From the NCBI RefSeq assembly GCF_039962255.1, contig NZ_JAMPKY010000005.1, positions 248,001 through 312,000 on the forward strand: a stretch of DNA of 64,000 nucleotides. Direction: 5' to 3'. Each line of letters begins with the position of its first letter. Within the stretch, counting starts at the first letter, position 1. Under the pieces are notes generated by a model. It did not search any database. It was given only the letters and a program-made list of their open reading frames with translations, and was not told where the DNA came from. Below, piece by piece: positions 26,557-37,031 of this stretch. The translations under genes and the position numbers were made by a program. This stretch comes from Leptolyngbya subtilissima AS-A7. Its GTDB lineage: Bacteria; Cyanobacteriota; Cyanobacteriia; Phormidesmidales; Phormidesmidaceae.

Positions 26557-27375
26557 GTGGACGCACCGCAGAAGCTGGCCTTTATTGTTCAATCCAACCG
26601 CTTGCAGGGGCTCATGTGGCAGGCGCTGCTGAAGTCCCAAAAGCTGGCCGTTATTCTAGAGCCTGCCAAGGGTGACCTAGCCGACTGCATTAGCCAAATC
26701 GCTAGCGCTGGGCTGACCTTGCCCGATGTTATTGTGCTAGACGCCGAAGCAGCGGAGCTCAACCCCTACGAGTTTTGTCGCTGGTGCCGCGCCACCTTCC
26801 CCACCATGCACATTTTTTTGACCCGGTGCCGTCAGCTTCACATCTCGGATACTGAGCGGCGCTGGGCTAAGCAGCAGGGAGCCACAGACTTTCTCTGTGG
26901 GTTTGATCGCGACACCCTGATGAGCGGTGCCACCGACAATGTCAAACGCATTTTGACCAGCCTTGACTACCCCTTTCTCAACGAGAAGGCGCTACTCACG
27001 GTGCTGCTCAATATTCGTCGTCAGTTGGGTACTACCCAAGCCACTGGAGCTCTTGCCAATCGTTCAGAGCGCGCTCAGGTCAAGGGTGCTGGGCTTACCC
27101 TGGCCGGTGCTAAGCCGTCTCCAAATGTGCCTAGCAGTCCAGCAACTCCGTCTACGGCCCCCGATCCTCTAAACGATGTTGACTGGGTCGCTTCTGGTCT
27201 CCGTGCCCTGAGCGATGGGTTAACTCGCAAGGCTGCCAAAGAGTCGTTCGCACCCCCACCAGCGGTCAAGTCGAGCGCGCTACCCAAGCCGAGCGCATTA
27301 CCCAAGTCCTTATCTACCGACGAGAAACTAGCCGATGGTAGTACCGTGCGCCGCTACCGGGGAGTGGTTTACTAA
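26557..27375 (+). CDS. Degenerate receiver-domain protein, cyanobacterial
   Basis: 272 residues from GTG 26557. Residues about 5-130 follow the CheY-like order; the position of the phospho-acceptor is kept (PDVIVLDAEAAELNPYEF), but the acidic pair that binds Mg is absent from the first strand (LAFIVQSNRL), so phosphorylation is doubtful. A Pro/Ser-rich linker covers about 185-250, and the protein ends in RYRGVVY, a short YRG-type tail found on several cyanobacterial proteins. It may be a phosphorylation-independent signalling partner. Neighbouring the HD-GYP regulator is suggestive, but the 391-bp gap argues against one operon. Confidence 0.65.
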   Translation: MDAPQKLAFIVQSNRLQGLMWQALLKSQKLAVILEPAKGDLADCISQIASAGLTLPDVIVLDAEAAELNPYEFCRWCRATFPTMHIFLTRCRQLHISDTERRWAKQQGATDFLCGFDRDTLMSGATDNVKRILTSLDYPFLNEKALLTVLLNIRRQLGTTQATGALANRSERAQVKGAGLTLAGAKPSPNVPSSPATPSTAPDPLNDVDWVASGLRALSDGLTRKAAKESFAPPPAVKSSALPKPSALPKSLSTDEKLADGSTVRRYRGVVY

Positions 27376-27433
27376 CGCTCGCCAGCGTAGCCTGAAGCGT
27401 TGAGTTCGTCCTTAAATCTGGATGTCGCCATCA

Positions 27434-27480
27434 CCAACAAAATCGGCAGAGATTTATCGAATCTCTGCCGATTTTGTTGG
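27434..27480. terminator. Perfect 21-bp bidirectional hairpin before topA 3' end
   Basis: The arms 27434-27454 and 27460-27480 are exact complements with loop TATCG; both outer ends read ATTTTGTTGG in their own direction, so each strand has a U-rich 3' flank. It sits between the convergent receiver-like gene and topA and probably terminates both. Confidence 0.75.
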
Positions 27481-27493
27481 TTGGTTGCCGCAG

Positions 27494-30289
27494 TTAAGCG
27501 TCGGCTTCAGAGGCTGAGTCGGCTTTTTTAGACGCAGACTTGGAGGGCGATCGCTTGGTTGTGGTCTTAGTTGTGGTCTTAGTGGTCTTTGAGGCCGCAG
27601 ACTTTTTCGTGCCAGTAGACTTGGTGTCCGTAGACGACTTGGCGGTAGTCGTTCTAGTGGTCTTCTTGGCCCCGCTGGCTTTGCTGGCTGCTGCCGTCTT
27701 GGTAGTGCGTGAGGTAGTCGCCTTGCCCTTGCCACCCTTGCCTTTTTTGGTCGATGCCTTGGCGTTGATCCAGCCGATCGCCTCCTCTAGGGTGACCGCT
27801 TCGACCTCGACCCCTTCGGGCACCGAGGCATTAACCTTACCGTGCTTCACGTAGAGGCCGTAGGGGCCATTAAACACCGCCACCTGCTCATTGTCGTCGG
27901 GGTGGGCGCCCAGCTCCTTGAGCGGATCGACCTTCTTGCGCCCGCGCCCGGCCTTGGGCTGGGCCAGCAGTTCTAGAGCGCGCTCAAGGGTGACGGTGAG
28001 CACGTCGTCGTCGCCCTTGAGGGAGCGATAGTCGCGGCCCTCTTTGCCCTGGTCGTGGACGATGTAGGGGCCAAAGCGGCCCTGGCCGGCCTTGATGGAC
28101 TTGCCCGTTTCTGGATGGGCACCCAGGTTGCGGGGAAGCTGCAGCAGTCCCACCGCCATTTCCAGGGTGACGGCCTCCATCTGGGTGCCCTTGGGCAGGG
28201 AAGCCCGCTTGGGGTTGGGGTTGTCGTCCGTGGGCTCGCCCAGCTGCACGTAGGGGCCGTAGGGGCCAATGCGCAGAAAGATCGGTTCCCCAGTATCAGG
28301 GTGCAGGCCCACTTTGTCAGGGCCTTCGACCTTCTGCTTGATGATGCGCTCGATCTGCTCGCTATCGAGGTCAGCGGGGGGCACATCGGCAGGAATGGAG
28401 GCCTTCACCGACTCTTCGCCAGTACCAATCTCGACGTAGGGGCCATAGCGACCAATGCGGATTTTGGCATCTAGATCTTCGAGCAGCACCGTGCGGGCGG
28501 CGGTGGGGTCAATCTGGGTTTCGCGCTCCTGCACCAGGGTCTCTAGGCCCTGGTCACCGGAGTAAAACGCCTTCAGGTATGGCAGCCATTCGACTTCGCC
28601 GGTGGAAATGTCGTCGAGGGTCTGCTCCATGCGGGCAGTGAAGTGCACATCCACCAGGTCGGGGAAGTTTTGCTCTAGCAGCTCGGTCACTGCAAAAGCT
28701 GTGAAGGTGGGGATCAGGCTGTTGTTGACCAGGTTGACGTAGCCGCGATCGATGATCGTGCTGATCACCGTAGCGTAGGTGCTAGGCCGGCCAATGCCTT
28801 CGCTCTCAAGCACTTTGACCAGGGTGGCCTCAGTGTATCGGGCGGGGGGCTGGGTTTCATGACCGATCGCCTCCAAATCCGTACAGCTGAGGGCATCGCC
28901 CGTGGCTAGGGCAGGCAGCAGCACCTCTTGGTCTTCGATCGCCGCATTGGGGTCGTCAGAGCCCTCCACATAGGCTCGAAAGAAGCCGGGGAAGTCGATG
29001 CGCTTGCCCGTGGCGCGAAAGAGGGCGTTTTCCACCTCAATGGAGGCGGTGATGTTGGTTTGGCGAGCCTCGGCCATCTGGCTGGCGACGGTGCGCTTCC
29101 AGATCAGGTCATAGAGGGAGGCCTCGCGGCCAGTTAGCCCCGTTTCTTTGGGGGTTCTAAAGGTGCTGCCAGCGGGGCGAATGGCCTCGTGGGCCTCCTG
29201 GGCACCCTTCGATTTGGTGGCGTACTGGCGGGGTTTGGGGCTGAGGTAGTCGGTGCCGTACTTGGTAGTGACACAGGCGCGGGCAGCGGCGATCGCCTGC
29301 TCTGACAGGTGCACCGAGTCGGTACGCATGTAGGTGATGTAGCCCTGCTCGTAGAGGTTTTGGGCCACCCGCATGGTGTCGCGGGCCGAGAGCCTGAGCT
29401 TGCGGTTGGCCTCCTGCTGGAGGGTAGAGGTGGTAAACGGCGGGGCGGGCTTGCGGTTGTTGGGTCGCTCTTCCAGATTGCTGACCGTCCACAGGCCGGC
29501 TTGCAGACGGGTTTGCAGCTCGCGGGCTTGAGTTTCGTCGAGTAGTACCACGTCGCGGCCCTCGGCTACGCGGCCGGTGGCTTCGTCAAAGTCGCTGCCG
29601 TTGGCCAGGCGGGTGCCGCCCAGAGAGTAAAGCTTGGCTTCAAAAGCGTTTTTATCCTTGAGCAGGCTAGCCTTGAGATCCCAGTAGGAGCCCCGGCGGA
29701 AGGCGCGGCGTTCTTGCTCCCGCTTGACCACCACCTTGACTGCTACCGACTGCACCCGACCGGCGGACAGGCCACCAGCAATCTTCTTCCACAGTAGGGG
29801 CGAGAGGGTATAGCCCACCAAGCGGTCAAGGATGCGCCGGGTCTCCTGGGCATGGACTAGCTGGCTGTCGATGTCGCGGCAGTTGTTGAGGGAGTCCTGA
29901 ATCGCCTCTTGGGTAATTTCGTGGAACACCATGCGCCGGGTCGGCACCTTGGGGTTGAGCACCTGGAGCAGGTGCCAGCTGATGCTTTCGCCCTCGCGGT
30001 CTTCGTCAGTGGCTAGCAGCAGTTCGTCGGCCTGCTTGAGGGCGTCTTTGAGGGTTTTGACCACCTTTTTCTTGTCGCTGGGCACGATGTACAGCGGCGC
30101 AAAATCATCCTCAGGATTCACCCCGAGCTGCGCCCACTTCTCGCCCTTGACGTTAGCGGGAATCTCGCTGGCCGATCGCGGCAGGTCGCGCACGTGCCCC
30201 ATAGATGCCTCAACCCGATACCCCGACGGCAGGTAGTTGCGAATCGTTTTAGCCTTAGTGGGTGACTCGACAATGACAAGGGTTGACAT
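27494..30289 (-). CDS. topA: DNA topoisomerase I
   Basis: 931 residues. Type IA enzyme that relaxes negative supercoils. TOPRIM domain at the N-terminus with Glu9 ([10 protein letters not shown]) and Asp95/Asp97 (TDEDREGE); the active-site Tyr320 is in [10 protein letters not shown]. After about residue 590 come at least four repeats of the form GxHPxTGxxI/GPYGPYVxxG, the non-zinc C-terminal modules typical of cyanobacteria, replacing the Cys4 zinc fingers of E. coli TopA. The last about 90 residues are Lys/Thr/Ser/Ala-rich and basic, a histone-like tail likely to bind DNA. Usual family length is about 850-900. Confidence 0.97.
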   Translation of the reverse strand: MSTLVIVESPTKAKTIRNYLPSGYRVEASMGHVRDLPRSASEIPANVKGEKWAQLGVNPEDDFAPLYIVPSDKKKVVKTLKDALKQADELLLATDEDREGESISWHLLQVLNPKVPTRRMVFHEITQEAIQDSLNNCRDIDSQLVHAQETRRILDRLVGYTLSPLLWKKIAGGLSAGRVQSVAVKVVVKREQERRAFRRGSYWDLKASLLKDKNAFEAKLYSLGGTRLANGSDFDEATGRVAEGRDVVLLDETQARELQTRLQAGLWTVSNLEERPNNRKPAPPFTTSTLQQEANRKLRLSARDTMRVAQNLYEQGYITYMRTDSVHLSEQAIAAARACVTTKYGTDYLSPKPRQYATKSKGAQEAHEAIRPAGSTFRTPKETGLTGREASLYDLIWKRTVASQMAEARQTNITASIEVENALFRATGKRIDFPGFFRAYVEGSDDPNAAIEDQEVLLPALATGDALSCTDLEAIGHETQPPARYTEATLVKVLESEGIGRPSTYATVISTIIDRGYVNLVNNSLIPTFTAFAVTELLEQNFPDLVDVHFTARMEQTLDDISTGEVEWLPYLKAFYSGDQGLETLVQERETQIDPTAARTVLLEDLDAKIRIGRYGPYVEIGTGEESVKASIPADVPPADLDSEQIERIIKQKVEGPDKVGLHPDTGEPIFLRIGPYGPYVQLGEPTDDNPNPKRASLPKGTQMEAVTLEMAVGLLQLPRNLGAHPETGKSIKAGQGRFGPYIVHDQGKEGRDYRSLKGDDDVLTVTLERALELLAQPKAGRGRKKVDPLKELGAHPDDNEQVAVFNGPYGLYVKHGKVNASVPEGVEVEAVTLEEAIGWINAKASTKKGKGGKGKATTSRTTKTAAASKASGAKKTTRTTTAKSSTDTKSTGTKKSAASKTTKTTTKTTTKRSPSKSASKKADSASEADA

Positions 30290-30783
30290 AGGTCTGCTGG
30301 CGCTTCGGTGATAATCGTTAGCAATCGCGGGCGGGCTCGGTAACCTACAGCTTTATAGCGGCTTTTGGCAAACCTATCTATATAGTTTGCGGCGCAGGTG
30401 TGGTGGCCAGATGATCAACACTGTACTGCACACCTACCGAACTGCTGGTGTGTTTAGCCATGAAAACTTAATCATTGGCAGCCTTCAGCAGTGCTTAAGG
30501 TTGAGCGAATCAACCATAAGCTACATAAATAGATCATTCTGTTAGCTATCGTCCAGCCCTACTCAATTTGCGGCTTAGGGCAGCGCAAAGGAAAAGTTCT
30601 CTGGTCGGAGGGCTGCGATCGCGTTACCATCGGCCCAGGGCACGCCATCAATTCCCTCGCATGTTGAGTGGAATTGGGACGATGGGCGATCGTCAACCTG
30701 AGGATGATCATTGAGTCTTAGCCCCTGGTCACCGTACGGTTGACCTGGTACGGTAAAAAATAATCTTGCGGGAAAAAGAACCC
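30290..30783. other. Divergent intergenic region between topA and ndhB
   Basis: 494 bp without a convincing gene. A 44-codon frame at 30411-30545 has no family signature. Near ndhB there is an ACCGTACGGT palindrome (30737-30746) followed by TTGACC and an A-rich stretch, a possible regulatory site for ndhB, but the promoter cannot be placed firmly. Confidence 0.4.
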
Positions 30784-32337
30784 ATGGATCTCGTCAACCT
30801 CGGGGCACAGCTCAACGCTGGCACTATCTGGCCAGAGGCCGTTCTGGTAGTCACGATCTTGGTGATTCTAGTCGGCGATCTGATCCAGGGTCGCTCCTCT
30901 TCCTCATGGACCCCCTATGCGGCGATGGCCGGAGGGCTGGGGGCCACCGCTGCCCTCGTGCTGCAGTGGTCAATGGTCAACCCCGTTGGCTTCTTAGGGG
31001 CCTTTAACGCTGACGATTTGAGCATCGTATTTCGCGGCATTATCGCCCTCTCAGCGGTGGTGACGGTGCCAATGGCGATTCGCTACGTCGAGCAGTCGGG
31101 CACCTCCCTCGCTGAATTTCTGGTAATTTTGCTCACCGCTACTCTGGGAGGCATGTTTCTCTCGGGGGCCAGCGAGCTGGTGATGATTTTTGTCGCCCTA
31201 GAGACCCTCAGTATTTCGTCATACCTGCTGACCGGCTACATGAAGCGCGACCCCCGTTCCAACGAGGCGGCGCTCAAGTACCTGCTGATTGGGGCGGCGA
31301 GTTCGGCAATTTTTCTCTATGGCTCATCCCTGCTGTACGGCCTGTCGGGGGGTGAAACGCGGTTAGAGGCGATCGCCACCAGCATCGTTGGCGATGGCAC
31401 CCAAGCCCCCATTGGCCTAGTGGTTGCCCTGGTGTTTGTGATTGCCGGTATTGCCTTCAAAATTGCCGCCGTTCCCTTCCACCAGTGGACTCCCGACGTT
31501 TACGAAGGCTCCCCGACCCCAGTAGTAGCGTTTCTGTCGGTAGGTTCCAAGACCGCTGGCTTTGCCCTCGCCATTCGTCTGCTGGTTACTGCCTTCCCGC
31601 TGGTGTCGGAGCAGTGGCACTTTGTCTTCACCGCCCTGGCTATTCTCAGTATGGTGCTGGGTAATGTGGTGGCCCTGGCGCAAACCAGCATGAAGCGTCT
31701 GCTGGCCTACTCATCCATTGGCCAGGCTGGGTTTTTGATGATTGGTCTGGTGGTAGACACCGACGCGGGCTACGCCAGCATGCTCTACTACCTTTTGGTC
31801 TACCTGTTTATGAACCTGGGTGGTTTCACCTGCGTGATCTTGTTCTCGTTGCGCACGGGCACTGACCAAATCAGTGAGTACGGTGGCCTCTACCAAAAAG
31901 ATCCCTTGCTCACCCTAGGTCTCAGCGTTTGCCTCCTCTCTCTTGGGGGCATCCCGCCCATGGCCGGGTTCTTTGGCAAAATCTACATATTTTGGGCGGG
32001 TTGGCAAGCTGGAGCCTACGGTCTGGTGCTGGTAGGCCTAGTGACCAGCGTGATCTCCATCTACTACTACATCCGCGTTATCAAGATGATGGTGGTCAAA
32101 GAACCCCAGGAAATGTCTGATGCGGTGAAGAACTATCCCGCCATTCGCTGGGATCTGCCGGGTCTGCGCCCCATGCAGGTGAGTCTGATTTTGGCGGTAG
32201 TGGCAACGTCTCTGGCGGGTATCTTGTCGAACCCCTTGTTTACCATTGCTAATAACGCGGTTATTCAGACACCCATGCTGCAAAACCATGGTGCGCAGGT
32301 AGCTGTGAGCCCGATCGCCGATACTGCGCAAAACTAA
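30784..32337 (+). CDS. ndhB: NAD(P)H-quinone oxidoreductase subunit 2 (NDH-1)
   Basis: 517 residues from ATG 30784; an upstream in-frame TTG (30766) would add six charged residues not usual for NdhB. About fourteen transmembrane helices; the proton-translocating antiporter-like core shows [41 protein letters not shown] and [15 protein letters not shown] membrane-arm subunit of the thylakoid NDH-1 complex in respiration, cyclic electron flow and CO2 uptake; NdhB is shared by all NDH-1 variants. The gene is solitary, as usual in cyanobacteria. Confidence 0.97.
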   Translation: MDLVNLGAQLNAGTIWPEAVLVVTILVILVGDLIQGRSSSSWTPYAAMAGGLGATAALVLQWSMVNPVGFLGAFNADDLSIVFRGIIALSAVVTVPMAIRYVEQSGTSLAEFLVILLTATLGGMFLSGASELVMIFVALETLSISSYLLTGYMKRDPRSNEAALKYLLIGAASSAIFLYGSSLLYGLSGGETRLEAIATSIVGDGTQAPIGLVVALVFVIAGIAFKIAAVPFHQWTPDVYEGSPTPVVAFLSVGSKTAGFALAIRLLVTAFPLVSEQWHFVFTALAILSMVLGNVVALAQTSMKRLLAYSSIGQAGFLMIGLVVDTDAGYASMLYYLLVYLFMNLGGFTCVILFSLRTGTDQISEYGGLYQKDPLLTLGLSVCLLSLGGIPPMAGFFGKIYIFWAGWQAGAYGLVLVGLVTSVISIYYYIRVIKMMVVKEPQEMSDAVKNYPAIRWDLPGLRPMQVSLILAVVATSLAGILSNPLFTIANNAVIQTPMLQNHGAQVAVSPIADTAQN

Positions 32338-32393
32338 GGGTTGAAGTGTAGGGTTAAGGGTACAAGGTGTAGAGCACATCCTTGAACCCTTAG
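32334..32393. repeat. Imperfect inverted repeat after ndhB
   Basis: CTAAGGGTTGAAG (32334-32346) and CTTGAACCCTTAG (32381-32393) pair at 12 of 13 positions and begin in the ndhB stop codon. The loop carries GTGTAGGG and AAGGTGTAG, echoes of the repeat at 5598-5642. It could act as a terminator or RNA 3' end stabiliser. Confidence 0.45.
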
Positions 32394-32426
32394 CCGATGG
32401 AAAAAGGTTGACTAAGTATCTGGTTG

Positions 32427-32457
32427 ATTGCCGCCCTGCTCAAGGCAGGGCGGCAAT
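32427..32457. terminator. Perfect 13-bp GC-rich hairpin between ndhB and the GAF sensor gene
   Basis: ATTGCCGCCCTGC (32427-32439) pairs exactly with 32445-32457, loop TCAAG. It lies in the 266-bp convergent spacer and is the strongest terminator candidate there, although the flanks are only mildly T-rich. Confidence 0.6.
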
Positions 32458-32603
32458 TGCTTAGGGTAAGCCAGGTAAAGTCTGGGTTAGGACAGCCCCG
32501 AAAGATTCGAATTCAAGCTTCTTGGGCATTTCTTCGCTCTTCTATTCCCATTCTTTTGCTTTTGTTGTTCTCTCCACTACGCAGCCCAATCTGGTCAAAT
32601 GGA

Positions 32604-35462
32604 TCAGGTTAGACTCGTGGAGCTAGCTTCTGTAGGCATCACCGAATTGAGCTGAGGCTTTGGTTTGTGCGCCTCAGGATAGGCGGCGAGGGGCAGCAGC
32701 AGCCGGCTGTGGGTACGACCATCGTCAAGAATCGAAAAGCTAATTTCACCCCCCAGCTGAGCGATCAGCAGTTTGCAGATTGCCAGATGCAGCCCTGGGG
32801 GGCCGTCTAGAGCCGAGGGGGCCAGCACATCGGCGGGATTGCTCTGGCTGAGTTCTGCGAGCAGGCGCGGTGAGCACTGGCCGTCATCGGTGACCGACAG
32901 CTCGAGCCAGTCGAGGTTGAGCACCCGGCACCAGAGATCAATGCGTCCTCCCACCGGGGAGCGGTTGCAGGCGGCCACCATCACCTCATAGAGAATCAGC
33001 TCTAGCTTGAGCATGTCGCCGCCCAGCACGACGTTGCTCTCGTTGTGCACCTTAGACCAGAGCTGACGGGTCTCTAGAATCGGGTTGACTCGATCGATCA
33101 GGCGGTTAAGCAAGCTAATTAATGGCATGGTCTGGTGCTGTTGGTGCAGCTGCCAGCGCTCGCCTACTAGAATGGTTTCGGCATTTTCCATCACGGCGGT
33201 AAGCTGATCGTGGAGCAGCTGAAGCTCACCCGCGATCGCTGTGTCTTTGGCCTGAAGATGGGCTAAATTTTGGGCCGTCTGCCCCAACACTCGGTAGAGA
33301 TCCTCCAAGCGGTGGTGTTTGTACCAATTGAGATTTTCGAGATCCTGGCGCTGCTGAGTCAGCATTGCTGTCATGGCTAAGTGTCGACGTGACCAGGCCA
33401 GCTGACTGGTAAGCAGCTTGAAGATGGTGAGGTGGTGGTTGGCCCACTGCCGGTGAGCGGGTGATACGGCGACTACTACGCCCGTAACCACATGGGACGG
33501 AGCCGTTCTCAAGGCGGTAATGAGCAGGCGGCTGCCCAGAGGCGCAATAAACCAGTCGGTCGTTTCGGTGGGCAGCTCGTTGACCGTCAGGGGCAGCATG
33601 CCATCGGTCTGAAGCGCCCAATTGATCACAGCGTCAGAGCCCACCGGAATTGGATGGTTGCTCTTAACGCTGACGCTGGTGTCTTGGCTGACAAATTGAG
33701 TAACGGCAGCGGTAGGGCTACCGGGCGGCCAGCTGAGCAGCAGCACTGCCGATCCGTGCAGCAGCTGCATGACGTGCTGGAGAGTAGTTTGCTCAAGCTG
33801 GTCCGGGTGCAGGCCTTTGTGCAGCGCCTGTAGGCCCCACTGAATCGATTCGTAAATGTGCTGTTGCTGGTCGAGCTGGCGCTGGAGCTGCCACTGGTGC
33901 AAAATCACGCCGATCTGACGGGCTACGGCCTCAAACAAGGACTGCTCAGTCGTGGTCCACTGGCGGCTAATGGTGTCGCAGATTAGCACCATGCCCTCGG
34001 GGGCGTTGCCCGGGGCCACGTTGCCCGCCAGCACCGCCTGGGCACCCAGCTCCAGCAGGGAGGGTCGCCAGGCCATGAGCTTGAGATCGTGGGAGAGGTT
34101 ATCAATGCTGATGGCCGAGGAGCTGCGCTCGAGCATTTCCCAGTCGATATCGTCGAGACACGGCCACAGCATCGGCACCCCCCGAGGACGGTTGGCCTGG
34201 CTCTGAAAGCAAAGATCGTAGCCGTTGCGATCGGGGTTAAACAGCAGCACAAAAAACTGCTGAATGCTCAACCGGTCTTGCAGCACCTCAAAGCAGGTCT
34301 GTAGGGTGTGGTGCCAATCGACATCGCCATGGATGCCCTGGATAACGCCGGTGGTGAGGTGCTGATCGAGCTCGGTTTGGCGCACGGTTTCTCTGGCGGT
34401 GGCGGCGGGTAGCGCCACGGTAAGCAATTGCGCCGCGCCAATTAAAAACTGCTTTTCGGGCTCCTTCCAAATGCGGGGGGTGGTGCCCTCTACCGAGACA
34501 AAGCCCATCAGGTCGCCCTGGCGGCTAATGGGGGCAATCATTAGAGATTCGGCCTTGAGCTGCTGCATCAGGCGATCGGAGATGATGGTTTTAAGGGCGC
34601 CCCGGCTCTCGCCCACCACCACGAGCTGCTGGTTACAGAGGGCCTGGTAGAGACCGCGCACCTCATCGACGGCAATGTGCAGCGATCGCTCGTCTTCGAG
34701 TGATGTAGGGCGGGGCGCTAACCCCGGCGTGCGCTGCCAAAAGTAGTTGCCCTTGGGCTCAAACCAAAAGACGCGGGTGCGCTGGGGCGCAACAAACCGC
34801 TGGGTTTCGCGCACCACCTCCTTGAGCTGGCTATCAATATCGGGCAAACTGCCCAAACGGCCAATTAGAGCCAGTAGAGGTTGCTCAAGGCGCTTGGTCT
34901 GCTGCCGCTGCTGCTCAGACTCGAACTGGTGCAGCGCCTCAGCCAGTTCCCCCATCACGATGGCTAGGTAGGAGCGTTCCCCTAGGGAGGCACTCTTGCC
35001 CCAGTCGGGAGACGCCAGCACCAGTAGGCCAAAGCAAACATCCTGACGCTTGATGGGGAAGATGATGGCGCTTTGCAGGGCCAGCTGCTTGGCGATCGTG
35101 CCCCACTCCCCGGCGCGAATTTCGTTTTGCAGGTCGGCCACAATTAGGGGGCGCTGCTGCACCACCACCTGCTCCATCACATCCCCAGGGGTGAGGTTGA
35201 TCATGGTGCGAATCGCTCGCATCGGTCGAGGGCTGTGGCATCCCTTGGTGACCAGGCGGTGGTTGATGCGATCGTACAAACCCACCCAGGCCACTTCAAA
35301 ATCCATCTCCTGGCGCACATGGTCGAGGGCCAGGGTCACCGCTTCCTCGGCGGTGGTGCTGCCCCGCAGCGATTTGAGAATGCGCGACAGGGCCATAATT
35401 TGATGGTCGTGCCGGTCAGAGGAAGAATCGTGGGGTTGGGATTGCGCCATGGGCGTCAACAA
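32604..35462 (-). CDS. Multi-GAF sensor protein with degenerate histidine-kinase C-terminus
   Basis: 952 residues from TTG 35462; an ATG at 35450 (MAQSQPHD) is the likelier start and gives 948. Three or four GAF-like modules (about 25-185, 200-360, 375-535, 550-680), the first with VAWVGLYDRINHRLVTKG. Residues about 705-775 take the place of HisKA but read NWYKHHRLEDLYRVL, with no HELRTPL box. The C-terminal ATPase-like region keeps an N-box-like EVMVAACNRS and a G2-like GPPGLHLAICKLL, while G1 is altered (VTDDGQCSP). It may bind ATP poorly or act as a scaffold sensor. No transmembrane segment, so cytosolic. No partner regulator is adjacent. Confidence 0.75.
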   Translation of the reverse strand: MLTPMAQSQPHDSSSDRHDHQIMALSRILKSLRGSTTAEEAVTLALDHVRQEMDFEVAWVGLYDRINHRLVTKGCHSPRPMRAIRTMINLTPGDVMEQVVVQQRPLIVADLQNEIRAGEWGTIAKQLALQSAIIFPIKRQDVCFGLLVLASPDWGKSASLGERSYLAIVMGELAEALHQFESEQQRQQTKRLEQPLLALIGRLGSLPDIDSQLKEVVRETQRFVAPQRTRVFWFEPKGNYFWQRTPGLAPRPTSLEDERSLHIAVDEVRGLYQALCNQQLVVVGESRGALKTIISDRLMQQLKAESLMIAPISRQGDLMGFVSVEGTTPRIWKEPEKQFLIGAAQLLTVALPAATARETVRQTELDQHLTTGVIQGIHGDVDWHHTLQTCFEVLQDRLSIQQFFVLLFNPDRNGYDLCFQSQANRPRGVPMLWPCLDDIDWEMLERSSSAISIDNLSHDLKLMAWRPSLLELGAQAVLAGNVAPGNAPEGMVLICDTISRQWTTTEQSLFEAVARQIGVILHQWQLQRQLDQQQHIYESIQWGLQALHKGLHPDQLEQTTLQHVMQLLHGSAVLLLSWPPGSPTAAVTQFVSQDTSVSVKSNHPIPVGSDAVINWALQTDGMLPLTVNELPTETTDWFIAPLGSRLLITALRTAPSHVVTGVVVAVSPAHRQWANHHLTIFKLLTSQLAWSRRHLAMTAMLTQQRQDLENLNWYKHHRLEDLYRVLGQTAQNLAHLQAKDTAIAGELQLLHDQLTAVMENAETILVGERWQLHQQHQTMPLISLLNRLIDRVNPILETRQLWSKVHNESNVVLGGDMLKLELILYEVMVAACNRSPVGGRIDLWCRVLNLDWLELSVTDDGQCSPRLLAELSQSNPADVLAPSALDGPPGLHLAICKLLIAQLGGEISFSILDDGRTHSRLLLPLAAYPEAHKPKPQLNSVMPTEASSTSLT

Positions 35463-35748
35463 TCTCCTCGGTTGCAGGAAAGGGGGTTAGAAACAGATAT
35501 CTGGCCCACCAGGCCGATCCCTAGGTGCCCAGGGAGCTAACCGAGTCGCCGGGCTACCCCTCGGCCAGGATACTGGCTAGAGCCATAACCTGCCGAGTGC
35601 AGTGACTTAATCTCTGTAGACTCCACCCAGATCTGCCAATTAGTCCTAGCAGCCGTCCAGGGCTGCTTTAATGGGGAAAGCCAACCACAGACGACGCGGT
35701 GCTGCTAACCCAAAGACCGTTGACCATGTGCTCCTGGCGTGCTCTGTA

Positions 35749-36975
35749 ATGCGCAGGTTGTGGGCATCACCAGATCTCACCCCTAGCCAGAATATTAGTC
35801 TACCCGCCCTCTATTTGCATACACCACTGTCGTTTGTGAAAGATCCCTACCGTCAGCTTGTGCGTCCCCTGTTGTTTCACGGGGTGACGCTCGACCCAGA
35901 GTTTTTGCATCACCGCACCATGGATTTGCTCAGCCGGTTAGGGCGGCCGAGGGAGAGAGCAGTAGTCGCCCAACTCCATCCTTGGCTACGGCAGCAATTT
36001 TGCCTCACTGACGCGCGCCTGACCCAGACTTGCTGGGGGTTAGACTTTACCAATCCCTTGGGTCTAGCGGCGGGTTTTGATAAAGATGGTTTAGCGGCAC
36101 GGGCCTGGGCTCAGCTCGGCTTTGGCTTGGCCGAATTGGGCACCGTCACCTGCCACCCTCAGTCGGGCAACCCCCAGCCCCGTCTGTTTCGCCTGGTGAA
36201 GGATGAGGCCGTGCTCAACCGCATGGGCTTCAACAACCAAGGGGCAGCGGCTCTAGCCAATCGCCTAGGATCCTACTGGAGCACCCAGCGGCCTACAATT
36301 CCGATCGGTATCAACCTGGGTAAGTCGAAGGTAACTGAGCTGGCCGATGCCGCTGAAGACTATCGGTTTAGCTTCCAACAGCTCTACCCCTACGGCGACT
36401 ATTTTGTGGTGAATGTGTCGTCACCCAATACACCGGGGCTCAGGTCGCTACAGGCGGCCGACCAGCTCGGCCCCATTTTGGCGGCGCTACAGGAGGAGAA
36501 CAGCGATCGCAAACCTCTGCTCGTTAAAATTGCCCCCGACCTCGCCTGGCCCGACATTGACGCCGTTGTCGAGCTAGCCCAATCCTACGGATTGGCGGGC
36601 ATTATCGCCACCAACACCACGATCGCCAAGGAGAGCCTCAAAACCAAGACCCTGCTACAGACCGGTAACGCCGTTGTAGACGAGGCGGGGGGCATTAGCG
36701 GCGCTCCACTGCGATCGCGCTCGACCGAGGTGATTCGCTATATCTACCAGTGCACTGGGGGCACCCTACCGATTGTGGGGGTGGGGGGAATTTTTACCGC
36801 CGCTGATGCCTGGGAGAAAATCACCGCCGGGGCTACGCTGCTCCAGGTTTATACCGGCTGGATCTATGAAGGCCCCTGGATGGTGAGGCGGGTCTTAGCA
36901 GGACTGTTGGCCAAACTAGAGGAGCATCAGCTGTCTAGCATCGCCGACGCTGTAGGGTTGAGCCACAGGTCATAG
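35749..36975 (+). CDS. pyrD: Dihydroorotate dehydrogenase (quinone), class 2
   Basis: 408 residues from ATG 35749; the frame extends 26 codons upstream but that part is polar and unlike the family. It oxidises dihydroorotate to orotate in pyrimidine synthesis and passes electrons via FMN to quinone. The N-terminal amphipathic segment ([12 protein letters not shown]) is the membrane/quinone-binding part of class 2. [39 protein letters not shown] and [11 protein letters not shown] are hallmark motifs; the catalytic Ser is in NVSSPNTPG. The C-terminus has [15 protein letters not shown]. It faces the DUF58 gene, with 56 bp between stops. Confidence 0.96.
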   Translation: MRRLWASPDLTPSQNISLPALYLHTPLSFVKDPYRQLVRPLLFHGVTLDPEFLHHRTMDLLSRLGRPRERAVVAQLHPWLRQQFCLTDARLTQTCWGLDFTNPLGLAAGFDKDGLAARAWAQLGFGLAELGTVTCHPQSGNPQPRLFRLVKDEAVLNRMGFNNQGAAALANRLGSYWSTQRPTIPIGINLGKSKVTELADAAEDYRFSFQQLYPYGDYFVVNVSSPNTPGLRSLQAADQLGPILAALQEENSDRKPLLVKIAPDLAWPDIDAVVELAQSYGLAGIIATNTTIAKESLKTKTLLQTGNAVVDEAGGISGAPLRSRSTEVIRYIYQCTGGTLPIVGVGGIFTAADAWEKITAGATLLQVYTGWIYEGPWMVRRVLAGLLAKLEEHQLSSIADAVGLSHRS

Positions 36976-37031
36976 AGCATTGAGCTGGATGTCGGTGCGC
37001 CCTACATGAATTTTTGAGGTTTAGATGTGTC

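Noticed and set aside
30411-30545. 44-codon frame between topA and ndhB
   Set aside because: Too short, no family similarity and no clear start context; not listed as a gene.
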